Assembly: GCA_024635605.1 (NCBI GenBank)
Contig: JAGXIR010000080.1
Location: forward strand, 1 to 37,281
Length of the DNA: 37,281 nt
Direction of reading: 5' to 3'
Origin: Sunxiuqinia sp.
GTDB taxonomy: Bacteria > Bacteroidota > Bacteroidia > Bacteroidales > Prolixibacteraceae
Program-made: the position numbers and the translations under genes
Shown: piece after piece, positions 1-9,513 of the stretch
Layout of the letters: each line of letters begins with the position of its first letter
Numbering within the stretch: the first letter of the stretch is position 1
The notes under the pieces: model-generated
Told to the model about the DNA's origin: nothing
Databases searched by the model: none
The model's input: only the letters and a program-made list of their open reading frames with translations

Positions 1-960
1 AGCCTGAAAACCATTATCGAATGCCAAGAGTGCGATCATGAGTGCCACCAAGGTTTTGCCACTTCCCACATCACCTTGTAAAAGCCGGTTCATTTGTTTG
101 CCCGAACCTAAGTCTTTGCGGATTTCCCTGATCACTTTTTTTTGAGCGCCGGTCAGTTCAAATGGCAGATTGTTGGCGTAGAAATGATTGAAATTGTAGC
201 CCACGTTGGAAAAAACAAAGCCTTTAAATGCTTGGTAACGGCTGTGCTTTAGACTTAAAATCTTCAGTTGAATGTAAAACAGCTCTTCAAACTTGAGTCT
301 GAAGGTTGCCTTTTGCAGCAAGTGGGTACTTTCAGGAAAATGAATTTGAAGCAAAGCATCTTTTAAGTCCATTAATTTTAGCGGATCTTTGACTTTTGCA
401 GGAAGGGTTTCATAAATTTTCCCCTGAATTTGCCTTGCCAGGTTAAACTGAATTTTATTTAGCGCGCTGGTATTCAGAAAACGCTTTTTCAGTTTTTCGG
501 TGGTATTGTAAAAGGCCTGCAAAACACCTGTTTTAAACTGTTCGCTGGATTTGTCCTCCACTTCGGGGTGAATAATGTTGATTCGCCCGCTAAAAACTGA
601 CGGTTTGCCAAACACCACATAGGTTTTTCCGGGTAACAGGTTTTCGCGGATGTATTTAATGCCTTGAAACCATAGTAAGTCCATGCTTCCGGTTTCATCA
701 TGAAAAACAGCGCTCAACCGTTGCTTACGACCTTCACCCAATAATTCGAAGGAGCGGATCTTGCCTTTAACCTGGATGTATGCCTGGTCGGCCCGGACTT
801 CGGAAATGTTATGAAACCGGGTTCGATCGATATATTTATAAGGAAAGTAATAAAGCAGGTCGCGAAACGTGTGAATGCCCAGCTCATTATTGAGTAGTTC
901 AGCTCGTTTGGGGCCAACCCCTGCCAAAAATTTAATGTCTTGGTCCAAATATTCAGGCAT
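1..960 (-). CDS. recG: ATP-dependent DNA helicase RecG (N-terminal part; C-terminus runs off the window edge)
   Basis: Reverse-strand frame from ATG at 960 reads MPEYLDQDIKFLAGVGPKRAELLNNELGIHTFRDLLYYFPYKYIDRTRF...LLQGDVGSGKTLVALMIALLAFDNGFQA: RecG wedge domain plus Walker A. Missing from the ORF track because it is open at the edge. Confidence 0.95.
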   Translation of the reverse strand, partial: MPEYLDQDIKFLAGVGPKRAELLNNELGIHTFRDLLYYFPYKYIDRTRFHNISEVRADQAYIQVKGKIRSFELLGEGRKQRLSAVFHDETGSMDLLWFQGIKYIRENLLPGKTYVVFGKPSVFSGRINIIHPEVEDKSSEQFKTGVLQAFYNTTEKLKKRFLNTSALNKIQFNLARQIQGKIYETLPAKVKDPLKLMDLKDALLQIHFPESTHLLQKATFRLKFEELFYIQLKILSLKHSRYQAFKGFVFSNVGYNFNHFYANNLPFELTGAQKKVIREIRKDLGSGKQMNRLLQGDVGSGKTLVALMIALLAFDNGFQA

Positions 961-1155
961 GAAGCAAAGATAAAAAACAATGCGAAGCAGCTCGTCATGA
1001 TAAAAAACGAGTTATTAAGATTTTTTTGTTTGTAACGGAAGGCAATTGCATGGTTTTTGTTTGCTAAAAACTCAATTTTGAAAATGAGAAATACTTTCGA
1101 TAAGTGATAAATTAAGCCGATATCGCTATATTTACGAACCAAAGAAAAAATAACA

Positions 1156-1899
1156 ATGGAGGCCCCATTTTACAATCAAGTACTGGATATGTCTGAAACT
1201 AAGAAAAAAGTAATCGATCTGACCGATATCGTTAAAAACTATAAGGTTGGAACCCAGATCGTACGGGCTCTTCGCTCGGTTAGCCTTTATATTAACGAGG
1301 GAGAGTATGTTGCCATTATGGGTGCATCGGGTTCGGGAAAGTCAACGCTGATGAACGTGATTGGCTGTTTGGATACGCCAACAAGTGGAAAATACGTTTT
1401 AAATGGCCATAACGTAAGTGACTTAACCGACGATGAACTGGCCGTCATCCGGAACCGCGAGATAGGGTTCATCTTTCAAACGTTCAATTTGCTTCCCCGC
1501 AGTACGGCGCTTGATAATGTGATGTTGCCCCTGGTTTATTCGGGAGTGAAGAAACAAGAGCGGCTGGAACGTGGAACGCAAATTTTAACCGATGTAGGAT
1601 TAGCCGACCGGATTGAGCATAAGCCGAACGAGCTTTCCGGCGGTCAGCGACAACGGGTGGCAGTTGCCCGTGCCTTAATCAACAAACCGGCCATTTTGCT
1701 CGCCGATGAGCCTACCGGAAACCTGGACTCAAAAATTTCAGAAGAAATCATGCATTTATTTGCTGAAATACACCGGAAGGGAAACACCCTGATTGTTGTC
1801 ACCCACGAAGAGGATATTGCCTTGCATGCACACCGCGTGATCCGGTTGAAGGATGGGGAGGTTGAATCGGATAAAATTAATCCAAATCCAGTGATTTGA
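1156..1899 (+). CDS. ABC transporter ATP-binding protein (MacB/LolD-type)
   Basis: Walker [10 protein letters not shown], signature [15 protein letters not shown], Walker [13 protein letters not shown]. Alternative start at the internal MSETKKK. Confidence 0.93.
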   Translation: MEAPFYNQVLDMSETKKKVIDLTDIVKNYKVGTQIVRALRSVSLYINEGEYVAIMGASGSGKSTLMNVIGCLDTPTSGKYVLNGHNVSDLTDDELAVIRNREIGFIFQTFNLLPRSTALDNVMLPLVYSGVKKQERLERGTQILTDVGLADRIEHKPNELSGGQRQRVAVARALINKPAILLADEPTGNLDSKISEEIMHLFAEIHRKGNTLIVVTHEEDIALHAHRVIRLKDGEVESDKINPNPVI

Positions 1900-2462
1900 T
1901 GGATAAAGAAGTACGAATTTATACCAAAACCGGCGATGACGGCACAACTGGCTTGATTGGTGGTGCGCGGGTGAAAAAATATGACATCCGGCTGGAATCG
2001 TACGGTACCGTTGACGAGCTAAACAGCTATCTCGGCCTAATTATTTCGATGAATATTGATGAGCGTGCCAAATCTGTTTTGCGGAACATTCAATCGATGT
2101 TGTTTACCATTGGAGCCCAACTGGCAACTGATGACTCGGCAGCCGATTTTAAAAAGCAAATTCCCTGTAAGGATGAAATGATTGAAATGCTTGAACAGGA
2201 GATGGATGAGATGTTTAAGGTTCTCCCCAAGCTCAATCAGTTTATTTTGCCCGGAGGCAGTCCGGCGGCTGCGTACGCACAAGTGGCACGGACCGTTTGC
2301 CGTCGGGCCGAACGCCGGATTATTGAACTCTCAGAGAAAACAGAAATCAATAAAAATCTGATCAAATTCATAAATCGACTTTCAGACTACCTATTTGTGC
2401 TTGGCCGAAAGATTTCTGTGGATGATCAGGTGCCTGAAACACCATGGGATTCGGGTGTTTGA
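1899..2462 (+). CDS. PduO-type ATP:cob(I)alamin adenosyltransferase
   Basis: RIYTKTGDDGTTGLIGGARVKKYD...YGTVDELNSYLG and RRAERRI motifs. TGATG overlap with the upstream stop. Confidence 0.93.
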   Translation: MDKEVRIYTKTGDDGTTGLIGGARVKKYDIRLESYGTVDELNSYLGLIISMNIDERAKSVLRNIQSMLFTIGAQLATDDSAADFKKQIPCKDEMIEMLEQEMDEMFKVLPKLNQFILPGGSPAAAYAQVARTVCRRAERRIIELSEKTEINKNLIKFINRLSDYLFVLGRKISVDDQVPETPWDSGV

Positions 2463-2555
2463 GCAAAAAGTTATTTTTTCTAGGTTTTGATGTTATTTTT
2501 TATATATTCGCAAAATCAAAAAAAGACAGAATCAAAACTAAAATTCCTTCATAAT

Positions 2556-2777
2556 ATGTACTGGACATTAGAATTAGCTTCAAAATTAGAGGATGCCCCT
2601 TGGCCTGCAAGCAAGGATGAGTTGATTGACTATGGAATAAGATCAGGAGCTCCGCTTGAAGTGATTGAAAACTTGCAGGAAATTGAAGACGAAGGGGAGA
2701 TCTACGAGAGTATTGAAGATATTTGGCCGGATTATCCAAGTAAAGATGACTTTTTCTTCAATGAGGATGAGTACTAA
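2556..2777 (+). CDS. DUF2795-like small conserved protein (73 aa)
   Basis: MYWTLELASKLEDAPWPASKDELIDYGIRSGAPLEVIENLQEIEDEGEIYESIEDIWPDYP; the internal ATG at 2556 is the likely start. Family assignment from recollection. Confidence 0.75.
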   Translation: MYWTLELASKLEDAPWPASKDELIDYGIRSGAPLEVIENLQEIEDEGEIYESIEDIWPDYPSKDDFFFNEDEY

Positions 2778-2804
2778 ATAAATTTTAGGCAAGTAAAAAA
2801 TATG

Positions 2805-2833
2805 AATAGCAAGGCAGTGTCCTTGCTATTTTT
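2805..2833. terminator. Bidirectional intrinsic terminator between convergent genes
   Basis: Perfect 10-bp stem AATAGCAAGG-CAGTGT-CCTTGCTATT followed by TTTG; T-rich flank on the minus strand as well. Overlaps the stop codon of the OstA-like gene. Confidence 0.8.
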
Positions 2834-4340
2834 GTTTCCGGAAAATATCTTCCATTCTTTTGGGACGAATAGCATCGTGCCATTTGAAACCGGGAAGCTC
2901 TTTATCTTCGTCGGGGATGTCGATAAGCGGAAGCAGTTGTCCATCGGGCGATTTTATGAACACAATCCGGCTTACTTTGCTGCTGTCCAGGTGAATAACA
3001 ATTGAGCTGCTCTGGGCTTTGTTTATTCCGATAATTCCTTCATCGTCGCGGGCATAATACAAGGATTGCCCATTGCCATCCACGTCAATTTTATAGAGGT
3101 CGTTGTCACGGACATAGCCCAGCATGTTTCGCCCTTTAATTTGATTGTACATGCCGGAATCTTCCATTGCCACAATAAAGGCATTTTGTTCCATTCGAAC
3201 CAGGTCGGGGGCGTTGGTTTGCGTAATCATTTCGATGTAGTCGGCGGTCATTTGGTTATTGTCCGACCAAATAATCGGATCATGAAACAACTGAATGGTA
3301 GAGTCCATAGACCAGTAAACAAGGGAATCACACTTACCCTGCATGTCCTCCCTGAAAAATTTTACATGATAATATGCCATGACCAATTTTTCGTCAGGAA
3401 TTGTGTCAGGTATTGATTTTAAGGTGTCGGCATGGAGAAACAGGGTATCTTTTTCAGAATAAAGCAAAAAGTGAGCGGAGTCAGTAGCCATGGATATTTC
3501 ATTCTGGTCGTTGTAAACCACGCGGTTTCCTTTAACAATCATTCGATTTTTAAAGTCCTCAATCCGGGCGTTTCCAATGGCGCGTCCATCACCAGTTGTT
3601 TTGTTATAAAAAATGGAGTCGGCATTTATTTTTTGTTCCTTGCCAAGAACTTCAGGATTCCGATATAACTCAACATCTCCCGAATCACTGTTGTAAAATC
3701 CACGTTCAGCATAAATGGTGTTTTCCTCATCCCGAATGTTGGTTGGCCCAACAATGGAAATCACGCGTGTTTTGGTATCGTAAATCAGGGTGTCCGATGT
3801 CAGGGTGTAATCATCAGAGAGTACTTCTACTTCGGTTTTAAAGTAAGCTTTATTTTGATTGGCATAGTATTCGCCAATCTTGCTGTACAAGGTGGTGGAG
3901 CTATCGACAACGGTTCCATAGTCGTCATAATATCCAACATTTCGATGCATGTCAAATTCCAGTGAATCGGTTGTTAAGGTTGTCGATTTATTGACCAGGC
4001 GGACGTTGCCAATGGCAATGGCCCATTTGGCATCACCATTGTAATTTAAAAAATCGGAATACAGGTGTAGCGTGTCGTCTTTCAGAATATGCACGTGCCC
4101 AAAGGCATCGACCATATTGGTATCGTTATAGGAATAAGCGCTGTCGCACCACATGCGGATGTTTTCATGGGTAATGATGACATCGCCAATCAGACGTTGT
4201 GCGTTCGCAATAATTCTTTCATCGAATTCCCAGGAGTCTGCCTGTTCAATGTCAACCCGTTTTTTCGTCTGTGCCAGAGATAAAACTGGTAGCAGTAGAA
4301 GCAAGAGTATGAGTTTACTGTAGCTAATTTTTGGGTTCAT
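2826..4340 (-). CDS. OstA/LptA-like periplasmic LPS transport protein
   Basis: Signal peptide, then beta-jellyroll repeats typical of OstA-like domains (ADSWEFDERIIANAQRLIGDVIITHENIRMWCDSAYSY...DAFGHVHI). Confidence 0.85.
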   Translation of the reverse strand: MNPKISYSKLILLLLLLPVLSLAQTKKRVDIEQADSWEFDERIIANAQRLIGDVIITHENIRMWCDSAYSYNDTNMVDAFGHVHILKDDTLHLYSDFLNYNGDAKWAIAIGNVRLVNKSTTLTTDSLEFDMHRNVGYYDDYGTVVDSSTTLYSKIGEYYANQNKAYFKTEVEVLSDDYTLTSDTLIYDTKTRVISIVGPTNIRDEENTIYAERGFYNSDSGDVELYRNPEVLGKEQKINADSIFYNKTTGDGRAIGNARIEDFKNRMIVKGNRVVYNDQNEISMATDSAHFLLYSEKDTLFLHADTLKSIPDTIPDEKLVMAYYHVKFFREDMQGKCDSLVYWSMDSTIQLFHDPIIWSDNNQMTADYIEMITQTNAPDLVRMEQNAFIVAMEDSGMYNQIKGRNMLGYVRDNDLYKIDVDGNGQSLYYARDDEGIIGINKAQSSSIVIHLDSSKVSRIVFIKSPDGQLLPLIDIPDEDKELPGFKWHDAIRPKRMEDIFRKQK

Positions 4341-4351
4341 TCAATTCTAAA

Positions 4352-5314
4352 TTACAGCAATTCCTGTATGATTTGATCGACTGATATATTTTCGGCTTCG
4401 GCCTTGTAATTTTTGATGACCCGATGGCGCAGGATGCTTTTTGCCACCGCTTTCACATCCTCGATGTCGGGTGAATATTTGCCCGAGAGTACCGCGTGTG
4501 TTTTAGCTCCCAAAACCAGGTATTGCGAAGCCCTTGGGCCAGCTCCCCACTTCAGGTACTTGTCGGAAATGGGAGCAGCCATTTTTGTTCCAGGGCGTGT
4601 TTTGGCTGAAAGTGACACTGCATAGTTCAACACATGTTCATTGATCGGAATTTTCAATACCAATTTCTGGAAAAATTTAATTTCTTCGGCTGACAAAATT
4701 TCCTTTAATTCCGTGGAATAGTCTGACGTGGTGTTTCTTACAATGGTCAGTTCGTCTTCGAATTCCGGATAATCCAACCAAACGGAAAACATAAAACGGT
4801 CGAGCTGTGCTTCGGGCAGGGGATAGGTACCTTCCTGCTCAATGGGGTTTTGTGTTGCCAACACGAAAAAAGGTTTGTCTAACTGAAACCTTTCGCCAGC
4901 GGCCGTTACGGCCCGTTCTTGCATCGCTTCGAGTAAGGCAGCCTGTGTTTTTGGCGGGGTCCGGTTAATTTCATCTGCCAAAACAATATTGGCAAACAAT
5001 GGCCCCCTGATAAATTTAAATTCCCTGTCTTTATCCAGTATTTCGGTTCCAATGATGTCAGAAGGCATTAAGTCAGGCGTAAACTGAATTCGGCTGTATT
5101 TCAGGCTCAGCACTTCAGCAATGGTATTTACCAACAGTGTTTTGGCTAATCCCGGAACACCAATCAACAGGCAATGCCCGCGGCTAAAAAGCGAAATGAG
5201 CACTTGCTTAATGATTTCATCCTGGCCGTAAATACGCTTTTTAATCTCGTCCTGAAGTAAATCAATTCGTTCTTTAAAGGCATCGACAGCTTCAACGTCA
5301 TTTTTGAAATTCAT
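4352..5314 (-). CDS. MoxR-family AAA+ ATPase
   Basis: GHCLLIGVPGLAKT, RIQFTPDLMPSDIIGTE, GPLFANIVLADEINRTPPKTQAALLEAMQE, FVLATQNPIEQEGTYPLPEAQLDRF. Confidence 0.95.
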   Translation of the reverse strand: MNFKNDVEAVDAFKERIDLLQDEIKKRIYGQDEIIKQVLISLFSRGHCLLIGVPGLAKTLLVNTIAEVLSLKYSRIQFTPDLMPSDIIGTEILDKDREFKFIRGPLFANIVLADEINRTPPKTQAALLEAMQERAVTAAGERFQLDKPFFVLATQNPIEQEGTYPLPEAQLDRFMFSVWLDYPEFEDELTIVRNTTSDYSTELKEILSAEEIKFFQKLVLKIPINEHVLNYAVSLSAKTRPGTKMAAPISDKYLKWGAGPRASQYLVLGAKTHAVLSGKYSPDIEDVKAVAKSILRHRVIKNYKAEAENISVDQIIQELL

Positions 5315-5329
5315 AGCGTGTGTTCAAGT

Positions 5330-6673
5330 TTATTTTTGCCAATCTTTGAATTGGAAATTGCAATTTGCATAAGTCTGGTCAATACGGATGTAGGTTTTTG
5401 CCTGCCGTTCCGAAATCCATTGATTCATTGCTTCTTCCTGCTTTTCCTGCAAATAAAGTTCGGTCAGTAGTTGATAATCTTCCTGTAAGTTTGCCCGGTG
5501 TTGCTCGGTTCTGTTTATCAGCTTAACAACCTTATAAACTGTGCGTTGTTTGTCGTCGATGGTTTTAAAAGGCTCTGAAATTTCATTCACTTTCAAATTG
5601 TTAAGTACTTTACTTACGTCAGGATCCAGTTCTTGTTGCCGCCATTTGGTTGACATGGTTTGTGGATTGATCACCTTTCCGCCACTGTTCCTGGAGTTTT
5701 TATCGAACGAATAGCGCATGGCAGCTTCCGCAAATGTAATTTCTTCTTTTCGGATGAAATTTGACAAGCTATCGAGTCGGTTTTTAGCATCTTCCATGGC
5801 TTTTATATTCGCTTTGGGTTTCAACAGAATATGGCGCGTGTTCACTTGGTCGTCACGGCGGTCGACCAACTGAATGATGTGGTATCCGAATTCACTTTTC
5901 ACGACGTTTGAAACCCGGTCGCCTTTCAGGTTAAAAGCGGCTGTCGAGTAGTTTGGGTCAAGTTGAGCGCGTCCCATAAAACCAAGCTCGCCGCCATTCA
6001 CAGCCGAAGGACCTTCAGAATAAAGAACCGCCAGCGTGGCAAAATTATCACCATTTTCAACACGTTCTTTAAACTCGCGCAGACGTGCTTTAATCCGGTT
6101 TTCTTCTTCCAGCTCAATAGGAGGAAATATGGTGATTTGTGCATATTCAACCATGGGTTCAACCATTGGAATGTCTTCCTTTTTCATATTTCGGAAGTGA
6201 TATCGCACTTCCGAAGGAGTAACCTGAACTTTGTCTACGATATTTCCTTGCATTTGGCTGGTCATCGATTGATTCCGGATTACTTCTTCCAGGTCGGCTT
6301 TAATTTGTGCGATTGGTTTTTTGAAATAGGCTTCAACGGCTTGATCCGAGCCTAAATGCTGAACGAAATACTGCATCCGCTGGTCGAGGCTTTGGTTAAT
6401 TTGGCTATCACTCACAATGATGTTGGTATCCAGTTCGGCCTCAGCCAGCAAGAGTTTTTCAACCAAAAAATCTTCGAGAATTTCACACTTCATATCGCCA
6501 TCAGAGACCATCCCCTGAGCTTGCTGCTGAATATGCATGCTTTCAATATCCGATTTGAGGATAACATTGTTACCTACAACAGCGACAATCTGATCGATCG
6601 TTTTATCTTGAGCCAGCGTTACTGTTGTAAGGCAACTGAAGAACAAAGTACCAGCTAATAGTTTTCTGAACAT
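5330..6673 (-). CDS. surA: SurA-like periplasmic peptidyl-prolyl cis-trans isomerase
   Basis: Signal peptide, SurA N-domain (DKTIDQIVAVVGNNVILKSDIE), tandem parvulin domains (GGELGFMGRAQLDPNYSTAAFNLKGDRVSNVVKSEFGYHIIQLVDRR). Confidence 0.9.
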   Translation of the reverse strand: MFRKLLAGTLFFSCLTTVTLAQDKTIDQIVAVVGNNVILKSDIESMHIQQQAQGMVSDGDMKCEILEDFLVEKLLLAEAELDTNIIVSDSQINQSLDQRMQYFVQHLGSDQAVEAYFKKPIAQIKADLEEVIRNQSMTSQMQGNIVDKVQVTPSEVRYHFRNMKKEDIPMVEPMVEYAQITIFPPIELEEENRIKARLREFKERVENGDNFATLAVLYSEGPSAVNGGELGFMGRAQLDPNYSTAAFNLKGDRVSNVVKSEFGYHIIQLVDRRDDQVNTRHILLKPKANIKAMEDAKNRLDSLSNFIRKEEITFAEAAMRYSFDKNSRNSGGKVINPQTMSTKWRQQELDPDVSKVLNNLKVNEISEPFKTIDDKQRTVYKVVKLINRTEQHRANLQEDYQLLTELYLQEKQEEAMNQWISERQAKTYIRIDQTYANCNFQFKDWQK

Positions 6674-6679
6674 ATTGTT

Positions 6680-7528
6680 TTAATTTTGAATATTATAAAG
6701 TTTAAATTTCTTCGATTTCAGTCCTTCCTGATAGACATCGGCTTCAATTTTTTTCAGAAAATTGATCTTGCGCTGATTCAACAGGATATTTTTAATTGAT
6801 GATTTTACGAACTCAACGGGTGCATATTCTCCTTCAAATCTGAAATCGCGGATACAAATAAAATAATAATAATCTGTATCATCGCTTTCAATAAACTTGT
6901 TTCTGCGTAAAAAACGTTCGAGATCATCGATTTCCAGCGGAATTTGGCCCAAAATCTGACTGGCATCGATCCATTGATCATTAAAGCGATCGTAGGTTTT
7001 TGCAAATCGAATACCATATTCGTCCAGCTCCTGTAGCTTTTGTGGATCATTATCGATGCATAAACCTTTAATAATTTCAGGACTGGCTACTTCCAGGGGC
7101 GCTTTCAGATACACCGCTTTGACGATATCATTTTTCAGAATAAATTCATTTTTATGCGCTTCATAGTAGGTCTCAATGGCCGAATCTGTAATCACAGTAT
7201 CCATTTTTTGCTCCATGAGGGCTTTTTTGTACCGAAAGGTAATCATGGAGTTACGATATTCCTGCAGTTCGCGGGTAACATCTTTTTGAGCGGCTGTGAG
7301 ATTTTCTTCTGCATTCAAAACCATCAATTCGCTTTGTACCCATTTCTGAATAAAATCCTCCATCCATAAGGTTCGTTCCGGCTCAGGAAGTTCAGGCAGC
7401 ACTTCTTCCACCTCATCGAGGTAAAGAAATTTTGAGCCAACCTGTGCCAGTGGAATTTTCTCCTGCTCCTCTGAGCAAGCCACAATGACAAGAAGCCATA
7501 GAATCAGATGAAATACCTTAGGTTTCAT
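6680..7528 (-). CDS. Lipoprotein with SurA-N-like chaperone region, no evident parvulin domain
   Basis: Lipobox-like LVIVACS; helical SurA-N-like region; no GGxLG...FGYHI parvulin signature. ATGA overlap with the upstream PPIase gene. Confidence 0.7.
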   Translation of the reverse strand: MKPKVFHLILWLLVIVACSEEQEKIPLAQVGSKFLYLDEVEEVLPELPEPERTLWMEDFIQKWVQSELMVLNAEENLTAAQKDVTRELQEYRNSMITFRYKKALMEQKMDTVITDSAIETYYEAHKNEFILKNDIVKAVYLKAPLEVASPEIIKGLCIDNDPQKLQELDEYGIRFAKTYDRFNDQWIDASQILGQIPLEIDDLERFLRRNKFIESDDTDYYYFICIRDFRFEGEYAPVEFVKSSIKNILLNQRKINFLKKIEADVYQEGLKSKKFKLYNIQN

Positions 7529-9462
7529 TGTACCTGTTCAACTTGTTTTAAAATTTTACGATTCACGTTGATGCTATATTGTTTCCGAAGTTTCTTAATC
7601 CACGCTTTCTCCAAATGGTTTTGATAGTCGGAAATATACAAGCCCCGGGCTTCATCCAGTGTTTTTGCCTCCGGGGCAACTTTGTTTCCCCTCACAAAAT
7701 GCAGGCCATCTCTGAAATCTTCGGGTTTTGACGCATTCCATACAAGGTAATCAACCAGTTCATCAGCTCCTTTTTCAACGTATCCAAATGCTATTTCGGC
7801 ACTGTTTTCTCCAAAATGATCGGCTAATTGGTCGCTTAGCTCTTCTTCCCTGATCTCGGGATCTTCCTCGAAAACAGCTTCTGTAAAGTCTTTCACTTCC
7901 AGGTTTTTACATTTGATGCTCCATCCATGAAACCGCTCTTCCCAATAATGGTTCGACTTGTTTTTTTGATAGAAGGCTTCCAGTCCGGCTGAATCCTTTG
8001 CTGCTGCATTCCATATTTTGTCTTCCGACAGGTTGAAGAGCAAAATGCCATCATGGTATTCCTGTATTAGGAATTGAAATTCCGGATATTTCTCTTCCAA
8101 TCTCGAATCTTCGTATTGCGTCAGGGTTTTGGCCACAAAATTTTCATAGGCCTGTTCAACTGAAACCTTGTCGTTCGCTTTTTCTTTCAGGTAACCGGCA
8201 AACTCTTTAGTTGATACTTTTTGATCGGCAAACTGAAAAAGGATTTGATCCGGCTTGGCTGGTCGGAAGGATTTGACGGCGTCTGATTTGATCAATAATG
8301 TAAGGGCTGTTGTTAGCTCGTCAAGTGCATGATGATCCTGTTCAAAGTTGTATTCTTCTTTTAGATTTTGAATGAAAATTTCGGAACTGTGTTGACTGAT
8401 GTCCGGGTTGTTGCGAATTTTCTCATTCAGGAAATCCTGAAGTTCGTCGAAGTCCGGAATCGGACGGTACTCCATGCGTTTGATGATGTGCCAGCCATAG
8501 GGCGTACGAATCACCGGTGAGAAGTCACCGTCATTTTCTAGCTGAAATGCGCGATCGGCAAATTCCGGCATCATGCCCGTTGACGAAAACCAAGAGAGAT
8601 CGCCACCGTTTTGCGCCGAACGCCGGTCATCCGAATGCTGCTCGGCCAGGGTCGCAAAATCAGCTCCATTTTCAAGTTCGTTCAAAATCGAGTCAAGCTC
8701 CTGCTTTTGTTTATTGACGGCCTCTTCGCCGGCATGCTCATCCAGTCTTTTCATGATGTGAGCCACTTTGATCTGGCCTTTTGCCGTTCGCTGGTCATTC
8801 ACCCGAATGAGGTGGTAGCCAAAGGAAGTTCGGACAGGTTTGGAAACTTCACCAACCGCGGTTTTATAGGCGGCATCCTCAAACGGATAAACCATTTGGA
8901 AGGCGCTAAAATAACCGAGTCGCCCTTTGTTTTGTTTTGCCGACGGATCTTCGGAATGCCTGATGGCAAGTTCGCCAAAGTCAGCTCCTTTCAGTAGTTG
9001 ATTTCTAAGCTCCACCATTTTGCTCCATGCTTGCAGCGTGTCCTCAGGTGTCGCTTTCTCATCCAGAAGCCTTAAAATATGGCTGGCATCTACCTCTGTT
9101 TTCATACGCTCGTAAGCGGTTTCCACCATTTGGTCGGTGTATTGAACTGCAGTGAGGTAAGGTTTTGCCAGTTCATTGCGATAGGCTTGTAGCTCGCTCA
9201 CAAAACCCGGCATGGTATCGTATCCCAAGCGTTCTGCCTCCAAAACTTTCAGCTTGAAGTCGATAAACAAATCCATGTATTCGGCAGGCGACTTTTTCTC
9301 GGAGTCATCCAATAGATAGCTGTTGTTTTTTTGATATAACCGTACAAATTCTTCCTTGGTTATGGCTTGCTCATCAATTTGCAGGATGATTTCGGAACCA
9401 GCCTGACCAAGTCCAATTGTTGTGGTTAAAATGGCAAAAAACAAGAGAATGAAACGATGCAT
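7525..9462 (-). CDS. PpiC-type peptidyl-prolyl cis-trans isomerase with two parvulin domains
   Basis: Two parvulin signatures (KGRLGYFSAFQMVYPFEDAAYKTAVGEVSKPVRTSFGYHLIRV; GGDLSWFSSTGMMPEFADRAF...TPYGWHIIKR). Start placed at MHRFILLFF; the ORF track start is 9489. Confidence 0.9.
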   Translation of the reverse strand: MHRFILLFFAILTTTIGLGQAGSEIILQIDEQAITKEEFVRLYQKNNSYLLDDSEKKSPAEYMDLFIDFKLKVLEAERLGYDTMPGFVSELQAYRNELAKPYLTAVQYTDQMVETAYERMKTEVDASHILRLLDEKATPEDTLQAWSKMVELRNQLLKGADFGELAIRHSEDPSAKQNKGRLGYFSAFQMVYPFEDAAYKTAVGEVSKPVRTSFGYHLIRVNDQRTAKGQIKVAHIMKRLDEHAGEEAVNKQKQELDSILNELENGADFATLAEQHSDDRRSAQNGGDLSWFSSTGMMPEFADRAFQLENDGDFSPVIRTPYGWHIIKRMEYRPIPDFDELQDFLNEKIRNNPDISQHSSEIFIQNLKEEYNFEQDHHALDELTTALTLLIKSDAVKSFRPAKPDQILFQFADQKVSTKEFAGYLKEKANDKVSVEQAYENFVAKTLTQYEDSRLEEKYPEFQFLIQEYHDGILLFNLSEDKIWNAAAKDSAGLEAFYQKNKSNHYWEERFHGWSIKCKNLEVKDFTEAVFEEDPEIREEELSDQLADHFGENSAEIAFGYVEKGADELVDYLVWNASKPEDFRDGLHFVRGNKVAPEAKTLDEARGLYISDYQNHLEKAWIKKLRKQYSINVNRKILKQVEQVQ

Positions 9463-9513
9463 AGAATGATTATCAGTTAAATTTTTCAATCACGCTTGAT
9501 GGCCGCAAACCGC

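Noticed and set aside
489-1142. Minus-strand track ORFs 489-701 and 714-1142 as genes
   Set aside because: Both are in a different frame from the clear RecG reading frame that covers 1-960, and neither has a domain signature.
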